DNA from: Olsenella_K absiana
GTDB lineage: Bacteria; Actinomycetota; Coriobacteriia; Coriobacteriales; Atopobiaceae
Direction: 5' to 3'
Assembly: GCF_036408855.1 (NCBI RefSeq)
Contig: NZ_JAZGJQ010000001.1
Coordinates: 1 to 64,000 of the forward strand
Length of the DNA stretch: 64,000 bases
Shown here in pieces: positions 17,901 through 25,886 of this stretch. The number at the start of each line of letters is the position of its first letter. The first letter of the stretch is position 1. A program made the position numbers and the translations under genes. The notes below the pieces were generated by a model, which was given only the letters and a program-made list of their open reading frames with translations, ran no database searches and was not told the DNA's origin.

Positions 17901-17925
17901 TCTTCCTGCCGTTCCTGCTGGTCAT
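14902..17925 (-). CDS. YhgE/Pip-like secreted protein with X3-Leu-X2-Gly heptad repeats
   Basis: The 1007-residue protein starts with a signal-like segment (basic start, hydrophobic 21-44, ALAEEA). A beta-rich region of about 200 residues follows, then very long Ala/Ser/Gly-rich helical stretches with repeats of the form L.DG...L..G...L (KLNDGGKSLAAALG, QLDDGAARLAAGAS, TLDDGMGTLADGAD). This pattern defines YhgE/Pip-type and related heptad-repeat envelope proteins of Gram-positives. The C-terminus is charged with no evident anchor. The MMPL transporter lies 82 bases upstream on the same strand, a common pairing, so the two probably act together at the membrane. Substrate and role are unknown. 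GGAG lies nine bases before the ATG. Confidence 0.75.
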   Translation of the reverse strand: MTSRNGRKMQELSGVPSLGRRIAAGAITAALGLSMSVPYGAVEALAEEATTGPSDASSQDGSASQSAKNEIVYTKTDASGASQGVYVVNSFDTTDAVDVSDPGTYTSVKNLSTSQQLTNEGGSVQLTTTADKPFYYQGDLDSTTALPWKVSLTYTLDGKQVSPDDLAGKSGRLDIELKVEGADDDSATADFAKSFLLQAQGTFPKANFRLDEAQDATTAEVGSNTLVTYLVLPGSDGDYHITGDAQDFTYDGWQISAMPLSLAIDVNDYDTSELTDATSELESGVGKLNDGGKSLAAALGLINDGAGSASEGSASLASGASSAKGGSAALAEGAAELKGGTASAVSGTAQLAAGSATLTQGAGSLASGLSQLQAQGTSPVAQGASDLKDGTAQAVAGTARLAAGATELASGTSQLKGGAAALKAKLQDSQQVSQLNQLKEGAAAVSEGTQQLRSTLDSTIPSMLGSASSSLDQISSRLDTIDGEVATLEAQSSEAMKTVGGYATSANADGSKVAQDLQKLGSDLQGISSDLGSAASSAQSAAASAQGAAQTAQAAASAQGDVSGSASAAAKSAGAAASDISAASSQLQGLLSDPTLTDAQKAAIQSAQGSLGSAQTNASSAQSSATSAATAAAPAAEKIGSAAQGIGSAASEIGSAAQSVGSAAKAAQSVSADAQSFSADASALAQDLQSLQASAGGISQITQSASGILAESRGVVKDSKSLVGGTQQSLAQMQASMPGQLDKLAGGAEQVSDGVSQLVGSLTQQTDASGNPTLLGAATALAEGAEKVDGGASQLKGGIDTLGSGATQLDDGAARLAAGASTVDEKAKAAAAGAGQLSQGAQALEAGIDTLRSGSTQLDDGAARLASGASTLDDGMGTLADGADTLSSGLATLADGTSQAYDGSNTLSDGLQQLADSVDGMDQKVLDKLQDTIDEKLGRGYKLHSFVDPANTDVNEVEFVYVVSGVSKPDDTTGASSDDSASTSSDQGGQSFLDRLAALFSHDRQDD

Positions 17926-18007
17926 CTTGAATCACTCCGTTTCGGGGTCATGTTGCTGTCGTGTGCGCCGCGCGCCCGGGGCTGCCGTGCGCGGGCCTGG
18001 GGGCGCG

Positions 18008-20125
18008 CTAGCGCGCGGCCTCCGGCGCCTGGTCTGCGTCCTTGGGTCCCTTGTCCTCGACGAGGAAGCCGATCTTGTAGCTCGTGTGCCTGACCACCCA
18101 GTCGAAGACCTCGAAGAGCAGCGGGAGCACGAAGAAGATCTCGACGACGGAGATGAGGGCTCCGCGGGCGATGAGCATGCCTACCTGCGAGATCATCGGG
18201 CTGCTCACGGAGAGGTAGATGCCGAGGCAGGCGAGGATGAGGATGGAGCTCGAGGTCATGATCGGCTGCGCGGTGTGCTCGATCGCGGTGACGGAGGCCT
18301 CGCGTTTGCCCATGCGCCGCCGCCTGGCGAGGTACTCCTCGGTGTAGATGATCGCGTAGTCGACGGCCGCGCCGAGCTGCACCGCGTCGATCACGAGGAA
18401 GGCGACGAAGTTGATGGTCTCCCCGGTGAAGTAGGGCACCGCCTCGTTGATCCAGATCGAGACCTCGATGGCCGCGATGAGCAGGACGGGGATGGAGACG
18501 GACTTGAACATCACGAGCAGGACCGCGCCGATGGCGAGCATGGAGGCCAGCTTGACGGTGAGGTTGTCGGAGGTGGTGACAGAGCGGATGTCGTAGTAGC
18601 TCACGGCGTTGCCTACCAGGTGGTAGTCGTCGCCGTAGTGCTCCGAGCAGATCCTGCGCACGGTGTCCACCAGGTCGAAGGCCCCCTTGGACTCGTCCGG
18701 GATCTTGGAGGTGAGCACGATGCGGCTGAAGCCGCCGCTCAGGAGCTGCTTGACCTCGGACTCGTCGCCCAGCTCGGAGGGCAGCGCGGAGCTCGCGACC
18801 GTGCCGTAGGAGAGCACGCTCTTGGTCGTGGGCAGGCCCTTGAGGTCGTCGACGAGGGCGTTCTCGTCCGACCAGCGGCCCTCGGGCACCATGATGGCCC
18901 AAGTCTGGGACTCCCCGAAGGCCTTGTCGATCACGTCGCCGTCGAGCTTGACCTGCGAGGTCGCCGAGATGTTGGAGCTGGAGCCGTAGGTGAAGCTCAC
19001 GGAGCTGGAGGCGAGGAGCGCCGGCACCGTGCAGACGAGGGCGATGACGAGGGCGGGCACGGCGAAGCGGTGGCAGACGAGCGACATCCGCTTGAAGGAC
19101 TTGATGAACGGCCTGTGCGTGGTCCTCTCCACCAGGTTGCGCATCATGTAGAGGACGCAGGGCATGAGCAGCGTGATGGAGAAGAACGAGCACACGATGC
19201 CCTTGGCGAGCGCGATGCCCATGTCGGCGCCGATCAGGAACTGCATGGCGGCGAGTGAGAGGAACCCGAAGAACGTGACGGCCGCCGAGGAGAGGATGAC
19301 CGGGAACGACTTGGTCATGGCCTCGACCATGGCCTCGAACTGGTCGTCTGTGTTCTCGCGGCAGCGCCCGAAGTTGGTGAGGAGCACGATCGAGTAGTCC
19401 ATCGACACCGCGAGCTGCAGCACCGAGGCCACGAGCTGCGTGATCGAGGAGATCGTGCCGCGGAAGATGTTGGTGCCCATGTTGAGGACGATCGCGATGC
19501 CTATCGTGAGGAGCATCACGACGGGGTGCAGGTAGCTCGTGGTGTTGAGCATCACGATGAGGAAGACGACCACAACCGCGATCGCCATAATCTTGGTCAT
19601 GTCGGTGTTGATGGAGGCGAGGTTGGCTGCGTCTGAGACGGCCGAGCCGTCGATGTAGACGCCCTGCGCGCCGTCGAGGCCCTGCGCGATGGCGCGGATG
19701 TGGTCGACCTCGGCCTGGTCGGCCTTGGAGGAGAGCACCGCCTGGAAGAGGTAGCCGTCGCCGTCGTACCAGTCCTTGATGGTGTCCTGGTCCTGGACCT
19801 CCATCGGCTCGTCGAGGTTGACCTGGCTGCCGAGCCAGGAGACTGAGACGACCGCGTCCTCGTCCTTGAGCTCGTCCGCGAACCTCTCCGCCTCCGGCTG
19901 GGAGATGCCCGTCACGTAGACGCGGGCGTCGGGGATGTCATTTCCGTAGACGCCCTTCATGAGCGTGAGGTCCTGGGACGACTTGGCGCTCGTCGGGAGG
20001 TAGTCGCTCATGTTGGCGTCGATCACCACCCGCGGGATGCAGGCGAGGTTCACCAGTGTCAGCGCGAGGAAGGCGCAGAGCACGACCACGCGGTGCCTGA
20101 GCACCCCCCTGAAGAGTTTCTCCAT
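18008..20125 (-). CDS. MMPL/RND-family membrane transporter
   Basis: The 705-residue protein has the MMPL layout: one N-terminal membrane helix (13-30), a large extracellular loop, a block of five to six helices, a second loop, then a second block. Motifs include SMDYSIVLLTNF and the matching AAVDYAIIYTEEY, the paired membrane-embedded acidic segments thought to carry the proton relay in RND pumps. It probably exports a lipid or hydrophobic compound. The ATG at 20125 follows AAGGAAGGAACCG; an in-frame extension to 20227 would place the start in the operator region and is rejected. It is in tandem with the YhgE-like gene and divergent from a TetR regulator. Confidence 0.88.
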   Translation of the reverse strand: MEKLFRGVLRHRVVVLCAFLALTLVNLACIPRVVIDANMSDYLPTSAKSSQDLTLMKGVYGNDIPDARVYVTGISQPEAERFADELKDEDAVVSVSWLGSQVNLDEPMEVQDQDTIKDWYDGDGYLFQAVLSSKADQAEVDHIRAIAQGLDGAQGVYIDGSAVSDAANLASINTDMTKIMAIAVVVVFLIVMLNTTSYLHPVVMLLTIGIAIVLNMGTNIFRGTISSITQLVASVLQLAVSMDYSIVLLTNFGRCRENTDDQFEAMVEAMTKSFPVILSSAAVTFFGFLSLAAMQFLIGADMGIALAKGIVCSFFSITLLMPCVLYMMRNLVERTTHRPFIKSFKRMSLVCHRFAVPALVIALVCTVPALLASSSVSFTYGSSSNISATSQVKLDGDVIDKAFGESQTWAIMVPEGRWSDENALVDDLKGLPTTKSVLSYGTVASSALPSELGDESEVKQLLSGGFSRIVLTSKIPDESKGAFDLVDTVRRICSEHYGDDYHLVGNAVSYYDIRSVTTSDNLTVKLASMLAIGAVLLVMFKSVSIPVLLIAAIEVSIWINEAVPYFTGETINFVAFLVIDAVQLGAAVDYAIIYTEEYLARRRRMGKREASVTAIEHTAQPIMTSSSILILACLGIYLSVSSPMISQVGMLIARGALISVVEIFFVLPLLFEVFDWVVRHTSYKIGFLVEDKGPKDADQAPEAAR

Positions 20126-20233
20126 CGGTTCCTTCCTTTCCTGACCTACCAGAGGGTCCCTACCGACCCTGTCGAACCATGTCGGAGGCCACGTGCGCCA
20201 GAGGGGCCGTATCGGTCCTGAAATCAAACCACC

Positions 20234-20310
20234 TGTACAAACATAGCCACACGTGGCATTTTCGACACTTGTACATTTTTCCGTTTTGTGGGTAGAATCG
20301 TTCGAGAACG
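20234..20310. promoter_or_regulatory. TetR operator candidates and divergent promoter region
   Basis: The gap 20126-20434 separates the MMPL gene from its divergent regulator and is AT-richer than its surroundings. Perfect arms TGTACAA/TTGTACA (20234-20240 and 20269-20275) enclose a central palindrome GCCACACGTGGC (20246-20257). A plus-strand promoter for the regulator overlaps it: TTGTAC (20269-20274), 18 bases, TAGAAT (20293-20298). A further repeat CGTTCGAGAACG lies at 20299-20310. A regulator bound here could block both directions. Confidence 0.55.
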
Positions 20311-20434
20311 GAAGAAACGATCAGTTGCCGCCGATATGTGTACGTACCGACACTGTGGGCTGTAAGTGTCCGTTCCTGTGAAGGAGCAGGGGTCGCGCCG
20401 GGTGGCGCGCCTCGTAGGAGGGGAAGGCGAGACC

Positions 20435-21187
20435 ATGTCTGAGGACGCGGTCAGCATTGCGGGTCTCGAGAGGTCGTTCGCTGCGGTGAGGTCCGCTGCC
20501 CGGTCGCACGCGGACGGGGGCGCGCGCGTCGCCGCCTCCGGGGCGGGCGCAGCAAGGGCCGGGGAGGTGGCGGGCAAGCCGAGGCCCCGCGCCCGCAACC
20601 GCAACGCGGAGCGCTCCATCCGCCTGCTCGAGGAGGCCTTCGTGCAGCTCCTCGCGGAGAAACCCTACGACAAGATCACGGTGACCGACGTCACCCGCAG
20701 GGCAGACCTCAACAGGGGCACCTTCTACGCGCACTTCTCGAGCATAGAGGCCCTGATGAACCAGCTGATGGACTCCCTCGCCGAGACCCTCTCCAACCTG
20801 GTCGAGCAGGTCATGGACCTCTCCTTCGTGGAGGACCCCATGCCGGTCCTGCAACAGATCAGCGGCTTCATCCAGGACAACCGCGACCTCGTGCAGAAGC
20901 TCATGGAGTCCCAGAGCCTCTCCGCCTTCACCGGCCCGCTCAAGGGGCGGGTCCGCAGCCAGATCAAGGACTTCCTGGTGAGGCAGTACGCGGACAACGC
21001 TGCGCGCACACTCATGGTGGCGGACTACATCTCCTCGGGCCTGCTGGGCACCTACAGCTCCTGGATCAACGGCGAGTACGGCGACATCGGCATCGACGAG
21101 ATAAACGCCGGGCTGGCAGGCCTCGTGAGCGGGGCGTCCAAGGTGCTCGCGGGCGAGTGCGGCGTCGTGGACGCCGTCGTGCGGTAG
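20435..21187 (+). CDS. TetR/AcrR-family transcriptional regulator
   Basis: The 250-residue protein has a basic Ala/Arg-rich N-terminal tail of about 57 residues. A TetR helix-turn-helix follows (about 62-108; ITVTDVTRRADLNRGTFYAHF is the recognition region), then an all-helical ligand domain with the C-terminal pattern of TetR_C-type proteins. The start at ATG 20435 has GGAAGG upstream; a GTG at 20366 would lengthen the already non-conserved tail. Divergent placement next to the MMPL/YhgE pair and the palindromes between them suggest it represses that operon in response to a membrane-active or lipid compound. Confidence 0.88.
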   Translation: MSEDAVSIAGLERSFAAVRSAARSHADGGARVAASGAGAARAGEVAGKPRPRARNRNAERSIRLLEEAFVQLLAEKPYDKITVTDVTRRADLNRGTFYAHFSSIEALMNQLMDSLAETLSNLVEQVMDLSFVEDPMPVLQQISGFIQDNRDLVQKLMESQSLSAFTGPLKGRVRSQIKDFLVRQYADNAARTLMVADYISSGLLGTYSSWINGEYGDIGIDEINAGLAGLVSGASKVLAGECGVVDAVVR

Positions 21188-21338
21188 GCGGGTCCGGCGG
21201 CGCGCCGCCGCCGTGTGCCTTCGAGCCCCCTTCGGCGAGGTGCGCGGAATGGTGGCGGATGCGTGGGCGGGGGGAGGCGCGCCCTGAAGTATCATCGCCC
21301 CGTCGGTTCAGCACGTCCTCGGCCGAAAGGGGAAGCAC

Positions 21339-21740
21339 ATGAAGGTCACGCTCATCTACAACGACGGGGTCATCGACACCTATGTGACCGCGCAGGACTC
21401 GTTCCACTCGACCTCCCACGCGCGGCTCTCGACCTTCGTGGAGGAGGCCAGCGCGGACTTCGAGGAGGACGACGAGAGGCGCACCGTCACCAACATCATG
21501 GGGCTCGAGATAACGCCGATCGCGGACCGCACCGACGACGGCTACCCCATCCGTCCGCGCAGGATTGTCGAGATCCAGTTCGAGTCGGACCACGTCCACC
21601 ATGCGGCTCCGTCTGTCGCGAAGGTCTGCGAGCACACCGAAGGGCTGGAGAGGCTCATCGTGGACGGCGTCGTCGTTTGGGAGGGCAACCCCGGCATCTA
21701 CCTGCCGGACGACGGCTACGAGGAGGTCGAGTACATCTGA
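21339..21740 (+). CDS. Small acidic protein of unknown function
   Basis: This 133-residue soluble protein has a good ribosome-binding site (AAGGGG eight bases before the ATG) and GC-rich third positions, so it is a real gene. The sequence starts MKVTLIYNDGVIDTY and alternates short beta-strand-like stretches with acidic loops (DFEEDDERR, DDGYEEVEYI). There is no signal peptide, membrane segment or motif I can name. It may be a small beta-rich domain. It follows the TetR gene by 151 bases on the same strand without an obvious link. Confidence 0.6.
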   Translation: MKVTLIYNDGVIDTYVTAQDSFHSTSHARLSTFVEEASADFEEDDERRTVTNIMGLEITPIADRTDDGYPIRPRRIVEIQFESDHVHHAAPSVAKVCEHTEGLERLIVDGVVVWEGNPGIYLPDDGYEEVEYI

Positions 21741-21867
21741 TGGCCGTCTGGCGACGAAACCGGACCACCCGCCCCGGGCAGGGGGCTTCGACCCGTCGTA
21801 CGGGCAGAATGTAGTTGACCAATCGGTTGTCCGCCCGGTGGGCGGCAGACCTAGGAGGTGTTGTCCG

Positions 21868-21915
21868 ATGGGCTCAGACGAGTGTTCTAGCGCGCGCCTG
21901 CCCGAGGACGCCTAA
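21868..21915 (+). CDS. Possible 15-codon peptide ahead of the candidate RNA
   Basis: ATG at 21868 is preceded by an ideal AGGAGG at nine bases and opens a frame of 15 residues (MGSDECSSARLPEDA) ending in TAA. It could be a leader peptide or chance. Nothing in its composition suggests amino-acid attenuation. Confidence 0.25.
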   Translation: MGSDECSSARLPEDA

Positions 21916-21929
21916 GGTCTCTTCCGGCG

Positions 21930-22290
21930 GCAGACTCTCGCGTGAGTGCCCCGGTCTTCTCCCAGCTCAGACGAGCGACACAGGTGGTTCCGCGAGCAGG
22001 CGCGCTTCTTTCGACTGTCCGAATCCTACTTGAGAAAGCTGAGACTAGAGTCGCGTTGCTCGCACGAAGGCGAGCTTTCCATAGCAGGTTGCCGTACCTG
22101 CGGGGCGGCACGAGCTGAGGAGGGGAGTCCAAAGGGCTCTGGAGCGGCCCGGAGATGCTGAGACGGGAGCCGCGAGCGACCATCACGAGACGCAGATCTT
22201 GGATGTGCAGGCGATCGGGACTCGAGCAACCCGAGCCTAGAAACGTAACAGAGGGCGGGCGGCACACGGACGTGGCCGCCCGCCCTTTCT
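21930..22290 (+). ncRNA. Second candidate structured non-coding RNA, family not recognised
   Basis: The gap 21741-22492 has no convincing gene. About 350 bases of it form locally paired elements: GAAAGCT/AGCTTTC (22034-22040 with 22073-22079), CTCGC/GCGAG (22059-22074), GCAGGT/ACCTGC (22084-22101), GAGTCC/GGGCTC with one wobble pair (about 22125-22140), and CTCG/CGAG near 22221-22235. A strong terminator follows. Like the RNA at 3257-3619, it lies next to an L,D-transpeptidase gene, but here upstream. I could not match it to RNase P, tmRNA, SRP, 6S, T-box or a riboswitch class I know. The 5' end is not defined. Confidence 0.4.
22253..22290 (+). terminator. Rho-independent terminator of the second candidate RNA
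   Basis: An 11-bp perfect stem GGGCGGGCGGC (22253-22263) / GCCGCCCGCCC (22275-22285) with an inner CAC/GTG pair in the loop is followed by TTTCTG. It stands about 200 bases before the next start codon. A further hairpin CCCGGCTGC/GCAGCCGGG lies at about 22383-22407, in the leader of the next gene. Confidence 0.85.
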
Positions 22291-22492
22291 GTCGCCGTCC
22301 CCTTCGCGGCCCCGCGGCCCTTCTCGGTTTCTTCAGTCTCTGTGAGAGCCTCCCGCACGGGCGTCCGAAGCCTTAGAATCTTACCCGGCTGCCTCGCGGC
22401 AGCCGGGGCTCTCGCCCCACCCCAAACGCAGCAGAACACACCAGGCCCCCCCAGGGGGCGCACGGACGACACTCGGACCTAAGGGGCTCATC

Positions 22493-24034
22493 GTGGCAAA
22501 GCCTAAGGGCAAGCACCTTGCGAGCAAGAAGGCGACCGGGCGCAAGGCCCGGCGCGCGGAGAAGCGCGCTGAGAAGCTGAGGGTGGCGGAGGCCCGCGGA
22601 AGCGCCTCCAGGCGCGGGAGGAGGCAGGCTTCGGCCGGGCGCCGCCGGCACCGCGGGGCGAAGGTCGCCCTCGGCGTGCTCGTCGCCCTTCTCGCCACGA
22701 GCGGCACCGCCTACGCCGCCGGCGTCCACTACTTCTCGACGCACTTCCTCCCCAACACGACCGTCAACGGCATCGACGTGAGCCTCAAGACCGCCGACGA
22801 GCTCGCCGCCCTCATAGACGAGGAGGGCTCGAGGTACACCCAGACGGTCACCGTGGGCGACTTCACGACCACCCTGACCGCCGACCAGATCGGCTTCACG
22901 ACCGACGGCTCCGCGGCGGCCCAGGCGGCGATGGCCCAGGCGACCCAGGACCTCTACCGCTGGCCGCTCGAGGTCGCGGGGTCCCACTCCTACATCTCCG
23001 AGGCGGCGACGAGCTTCGATAAGGACAAGCTCGACGCGGCGCTCTCCAGTGCGGTCGACAGCTACAACGAGACCGCCGAGTCCCCCCAGGACGCCTCCAT
23101 CATCTACAGCGACGAGCAGGGCGCCTTTGTGATCAACCCCGAGGTGGCCGGCAGCGTGGTCGACAAGGACGCGGTGAGCGCGCAGACGGCCGACTCCGTG
23201 CGCTCCCTCTCCGAGCAGACCGACCTGGGCGACGACGCCGTGGAGCGGCCGAGCGTCACCTCCACGACCCCCGAGCTCGTCGCGGCCGTGGACAAGGCGA
23301 ACCGGATGCTCGCGGTCACGGTGCCCCTCACCAGGGACGGCAGCACCAAGGCCACGGTCGACAAGGACGTCATCCGCGGCTGGATCACCATCGGCGACGA
23401 CTACGAGGTCTCCCTCGACCCCGACAAGGTCGAGAGCTACGTCTCCGGCGTGGCCGACCGCTTCGCCTCCTCCGACGACACCTACAGCTACACCGTGAAG
23501 TCGGCGGAGCTCGCCCGCGACATCGAGGGCGCCGTCATGGGCGAGAGCTCTGCGGCCATCGAGGTGCCCATGAGCGCCAAGGCGAAGCCCAGGCAGGTCT
23601 CCTCGAGCATGGGGACCGGAACCTGGGACGGCACGGGCGCCTACCTCGACGTCGACCTGGCCAACCAGTACGCGCGCCTCTACGACGCCAGCGGGTCTGT
23701 CACCTGGGAGAGCTACGTCGTCACCGGCAACACCAGCCAGGGCCGCAACACCCCCACGGGCACTTTCGCGATCCAGAGCAAGGAGACCAACGTCACGCTC
23801 GTGGGCGCGGACGAGGACAAGGACGGCAAGCCCGACTACGAGAGCCACGTCAGCTACTGGATGCCCTTCTACGCCGGCTCGTACGGCCTGCACGACGCGA
23901 CCTGGCGCTCTAGCTTCGGCGGCTCCATCTACCAGACCGGCGGCAGCCACGGCTGCGTGAACCTCCCGTACGACAAGGCCGCGCAGCTCTTCGACCTCGT
24001 CAGCGTGGGCACGACGGTTAAGATTCACTCCTGA
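22493..24034 (+). CDS. Membrane-anchored L,D-transpeptidase (YkuD), basic-arm paralogue
   Basis: The 513-residue protein starts at GTG with AAGGGG seven bases upstream. It has a Lys/Arg-rich cytoplasmic arm (1-56), one membrane helix (57-78), a PG_binding_4-like extracellular region and a C-terminal YkuD catalytic domain. The active-site motif is SHGCVNLP, with nucleophile C488. It is collinear with the enzyme at 1140-3152 from the membrane segment onward. Two enzymes with opposite cytoplasmic charge (acidic there, basic here) suggest recruitment to different partners or sites. The role is peptidoglycan 3-3 cross-linking. Confidence 0.9.
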   Translation: MAKPKGKHLASKKATGRKARRAEKRAEKLRVAEARGSASRRGRRQASAGRRRHRGAKVALGVLVALLATSGTAYAAGVHYFSTHFLPNTTVNGIDVSLKTADELAALIDEEGSRYTQTVTVGDFTTTLTADQIGFTTDGSAAAQAAMAQATQDLYRWPLEVAGSHSYISEAATSFDKDKLDAALSSAVDSYNETAESPQDASIIYSDEQGAFVINPEVAGSVVDKDAVSAQTADSVRSLSEQTDLGDDAVERPSVTSTTPELVAAVDKANRMLAVTVPLTRDGSTKATVDKDVIRGWITIGDDYEVSLDPDKVESYVSGVADRFASSDDTYSYTVKSAELARDIEGAVMGESSAAIEVPMSAKAKPRQVSSSMGTGTWDGTGAYLDVDLANQYARLYDASGSVTWESYVVTGNTSQGRNTPTGTFAIQSKETNVTLVGADEDKDGKPDYESHVSYWMPFYAGSYGLHDATWRSSFGGSIYQTGGSHGCVNLPYDKAAQLFDLVSVGTTVKIHS

Positions 24035-24152
24035 TGCGCCAGACCGCCTTCCGCGCGCGCCGCGGCAGGTGGATAATCTGAGGCGTGGCGGGCCTGGCGT
24101 GCGACCGGGCCCCGCCGGATTCGACCATGCGACGTCACGGCAGGTGAGCAAG

Positions 24153-25448
24153 ATGATCTCTAGGCTCGTTCTCGTGAGGCACGGTGCCCCGGACTATACC
24201 TTCGACGGGCCGGACCTCGAGCGGCCGCTGACCGAGGGGGGCCTGCGCGCCCTCACGGACGCGCTGCCCAGCGAGCTCTCGCTGCTCGAGCCCCGCCGGG
24301 GCGTCCAGATCTGGACGAGCCCCGCCAAGCGCGCCCGCCAGACGGCCAAGGCGCTCGCGGAGGCCCTCCACCAGGACGGGGGCGTCGTCGCCCAGCACGA
24401 TGACCTCTACGCGCAGGACGTGGGCCTCTTCATCACCGAGCTGCGCCTCTCGGCCGGCACCGTCGTCGCCGTGGGCCACGTGCCCTTCATGGAGCAGCTG
24501 ACCGAGTACCTCACGGGCGACAGGATCCGCTTCAACAAGGGGGCGGCGGCGAGCATCGTCTTCCCCGGCCAGACGATGGAGGGCGCCGTCCTCGAGTGGT
24601 TCGTGCAGGGGCCTGACGCGTCGAGGTGGGAGACCCTCATCACCGTCGAGTCGCGGCTCGCCAAGTGCGCCAAGAGGATCGAGGCCTCCCTCGACTACCT
24701 GCTCGAGCACCCGCGCGAGGCCGAGGCGCTCCACAAGTTCCGCGTCAACGTGCGCACCGCTCGCTCGCTCGTGGCCTTCATCAGGCCCTTCCAGAAGCGC
24801 CGGCAGAACATCGCGCTGGACACCCTTCTCGCGGACTTCCAGCACTCGTGCTCCTTCCTGCGCGAGCTGGACGGCCTGTGCGAGCGGGTCAGTGCGGCGG
24901 GGGAGGGCTCGACCGGCAACCTCACCTTCCTGTTCGCCTGCGAGCAGGCGCGCGACAACGAGCGCACGCGGCTCATCGGCTACCTGAGGCGGCGCAACAC
25001 GCGCCGGCAGCTACGCGAGACCCTGCACGAGATGCGCAACGTCAAGTGGAGGACCGAGGTCGAGTCGGCCGGGCTCGGCGTCGAGGACTTCAGGGCGGAG
25101 TTCGACGCGCTCTACGCCTCCTGCAAGGAGGGGCTGGAGACCTGCGACTTCACCGACGACGAGGCGACCCACGCCCTGCGCAAGCGCATCAAGCGCCTCC
25201 GCTACGTGACGGAGAACCTCGGCGACCTGCTCGACGAGGACCGCAGGAACGTGGCGGAGGCCTCGCGCAAGGCCCAGGACGAGCTCGGCGAGCTCTGCGA
25301 CGCCAGGGTGGACCTGGGCATCATCGCGACCTTCGAGAAGCGCGGCGCCTTCGCGGGGGCCGAGGCGGACGTTTCCGCCTACATAGAGCGGACCCAGGCG
25401 AGGGCCGACGAGATCGTCTCCTCGCTGGGTCCGACGCTCGGCGCCTAG
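24153..25448 (+). CDS. Histidine phosphatase (SixA-like) fused to CHAD domain
   Basis: The 431-residue protein joins two domains. Residues 1-170 are a histidine-phosphatase domain with the RHG catalytic motif (R9, H10, G11) and second histidine H109 (AVGHVPF). Residues about 190-431 are a CHAD domain, an all-helical His/Lys/Arg-lined domain (ALHKFRVNVRTARSLV, THALRKRIKRLRYV) known to bind polyphosphate. The combination suggests a phosphatase targeted to, or acting on, polyphosphate granules or a phosphorylated partner. ATG 24153 begins the conserved domain; an in-frame upstream start adds an unlikely tail. The next gene is convergent with only 6 bases between stops. Confidence 0.8.
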   Translation: MISRLVLVRHGAPDYTFDGPDLERPLTEGGLRALTDALPSELSLLEPRRGVQIWTSPAKRARQTAKALAEALHQDGGVVAQHDDLYAQDVGLFITELRLSAGTVVAVGHVPFMEQLTEYLTGDRIRFNKGAAASIVFPGQTMEGAVLEWFVQGPDASRWETLITVESRLAKCAKRIEASLDYLLEHPREAEALHKFRVNVRTARSLVAFIRPFQKRRQNIALDTLLADFQHSCSFLRELDGLCERVSAAGEGSTGNLTFLFACEQARDNERTRLIGYLRRRNTRRQLRETLHEMRNVKWRTEVESAGLGVEDFRAEFDALYASCKEGLETCDFTDDEATHALRKRIKRLRYVTENLGDLLDEDRRNVAEASRKAQDELGELCDARVDLGIIATFEKRGAFAGAEADVSAYIERTQARADEIVSSLGPTLGA

Positions 25449-25454
25449 GGCCTC

Positions 25455-25802
25455 CTAGAAGGGCAGCCCCTGGAGGAGCGAGGACGCCCCGGCGGCGTCG
25501 AGGGCGCTCGTCGGGAGCTGTGCCACGCCGAGGACGACGCAGACGGCGTAGGCGGCGAGGGCGACGAGGTCGAAGAACAGGATGCTGCGCGAGAAGTTCC
25601 TGCGGTTGAGGTTTCTGCCCGAGACGGAGAACACGATGAGGAAGACCCACCCGATCACGGGGACGGCGTAGAGGATGGTGAGGCCCACGTAGGCCCAGGT
25701 GCTCATGGGCTCGAGCTCGTGGGGCAGGTTGAAGCCGGTGAAGCCGGTGAGGTCGGCCGAGGAGGTCCTGGGGGTCGCGTCGGTGCTCATGTGGGAAGCC
25801 AT
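25455..25802 (-). CDS. Small two-helix membrane protein, unknown function
   Basis: The 115-residue protein has a polar N-terminal third and two predicted membrane helices (about 36-60, WAYVGLTILYAVPVIGWVFL, and 73-93, ILFFDLVALAAYAVCVVLG) joined by a short basic loop (GRNLNRRNFSR). GGAAAGG precedes the ATG, and a second in-frame ATG follows four codons later. It lies 84 bases downstream of the DUF2974 gene on the same strand, so the two may form one transcript. No family recognised. Confidence 0.6.
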   Translation of the reverse strand: MASHMSTDATPRTSSADLTGFTGFNLPHELEPMSTWAYVGLTILYAVPVIGWVFLIVFSVSGRNLNRRNFSRSILFFDLVALAAYAVCVVLGVAQLPTSALDAAGASSLLQGLPF

Positions 25803-25886
25803 CGTTGTTCCTTTCCGCTGCGATTCTGGCTGCCTGCGCCGCGCGTCCGAAGGGCGGCGGCGCTGCCCAAAGTTTAGCAGGTGGCC

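Noticed and set aside
22111..22130. RNase P signature (GAGGAGGGGAGTCC resembling GAGGAAAGTCC)
   Set aside because: Mismatches in invariant positions and no ACAGAA...GGCTTA partner downstream.
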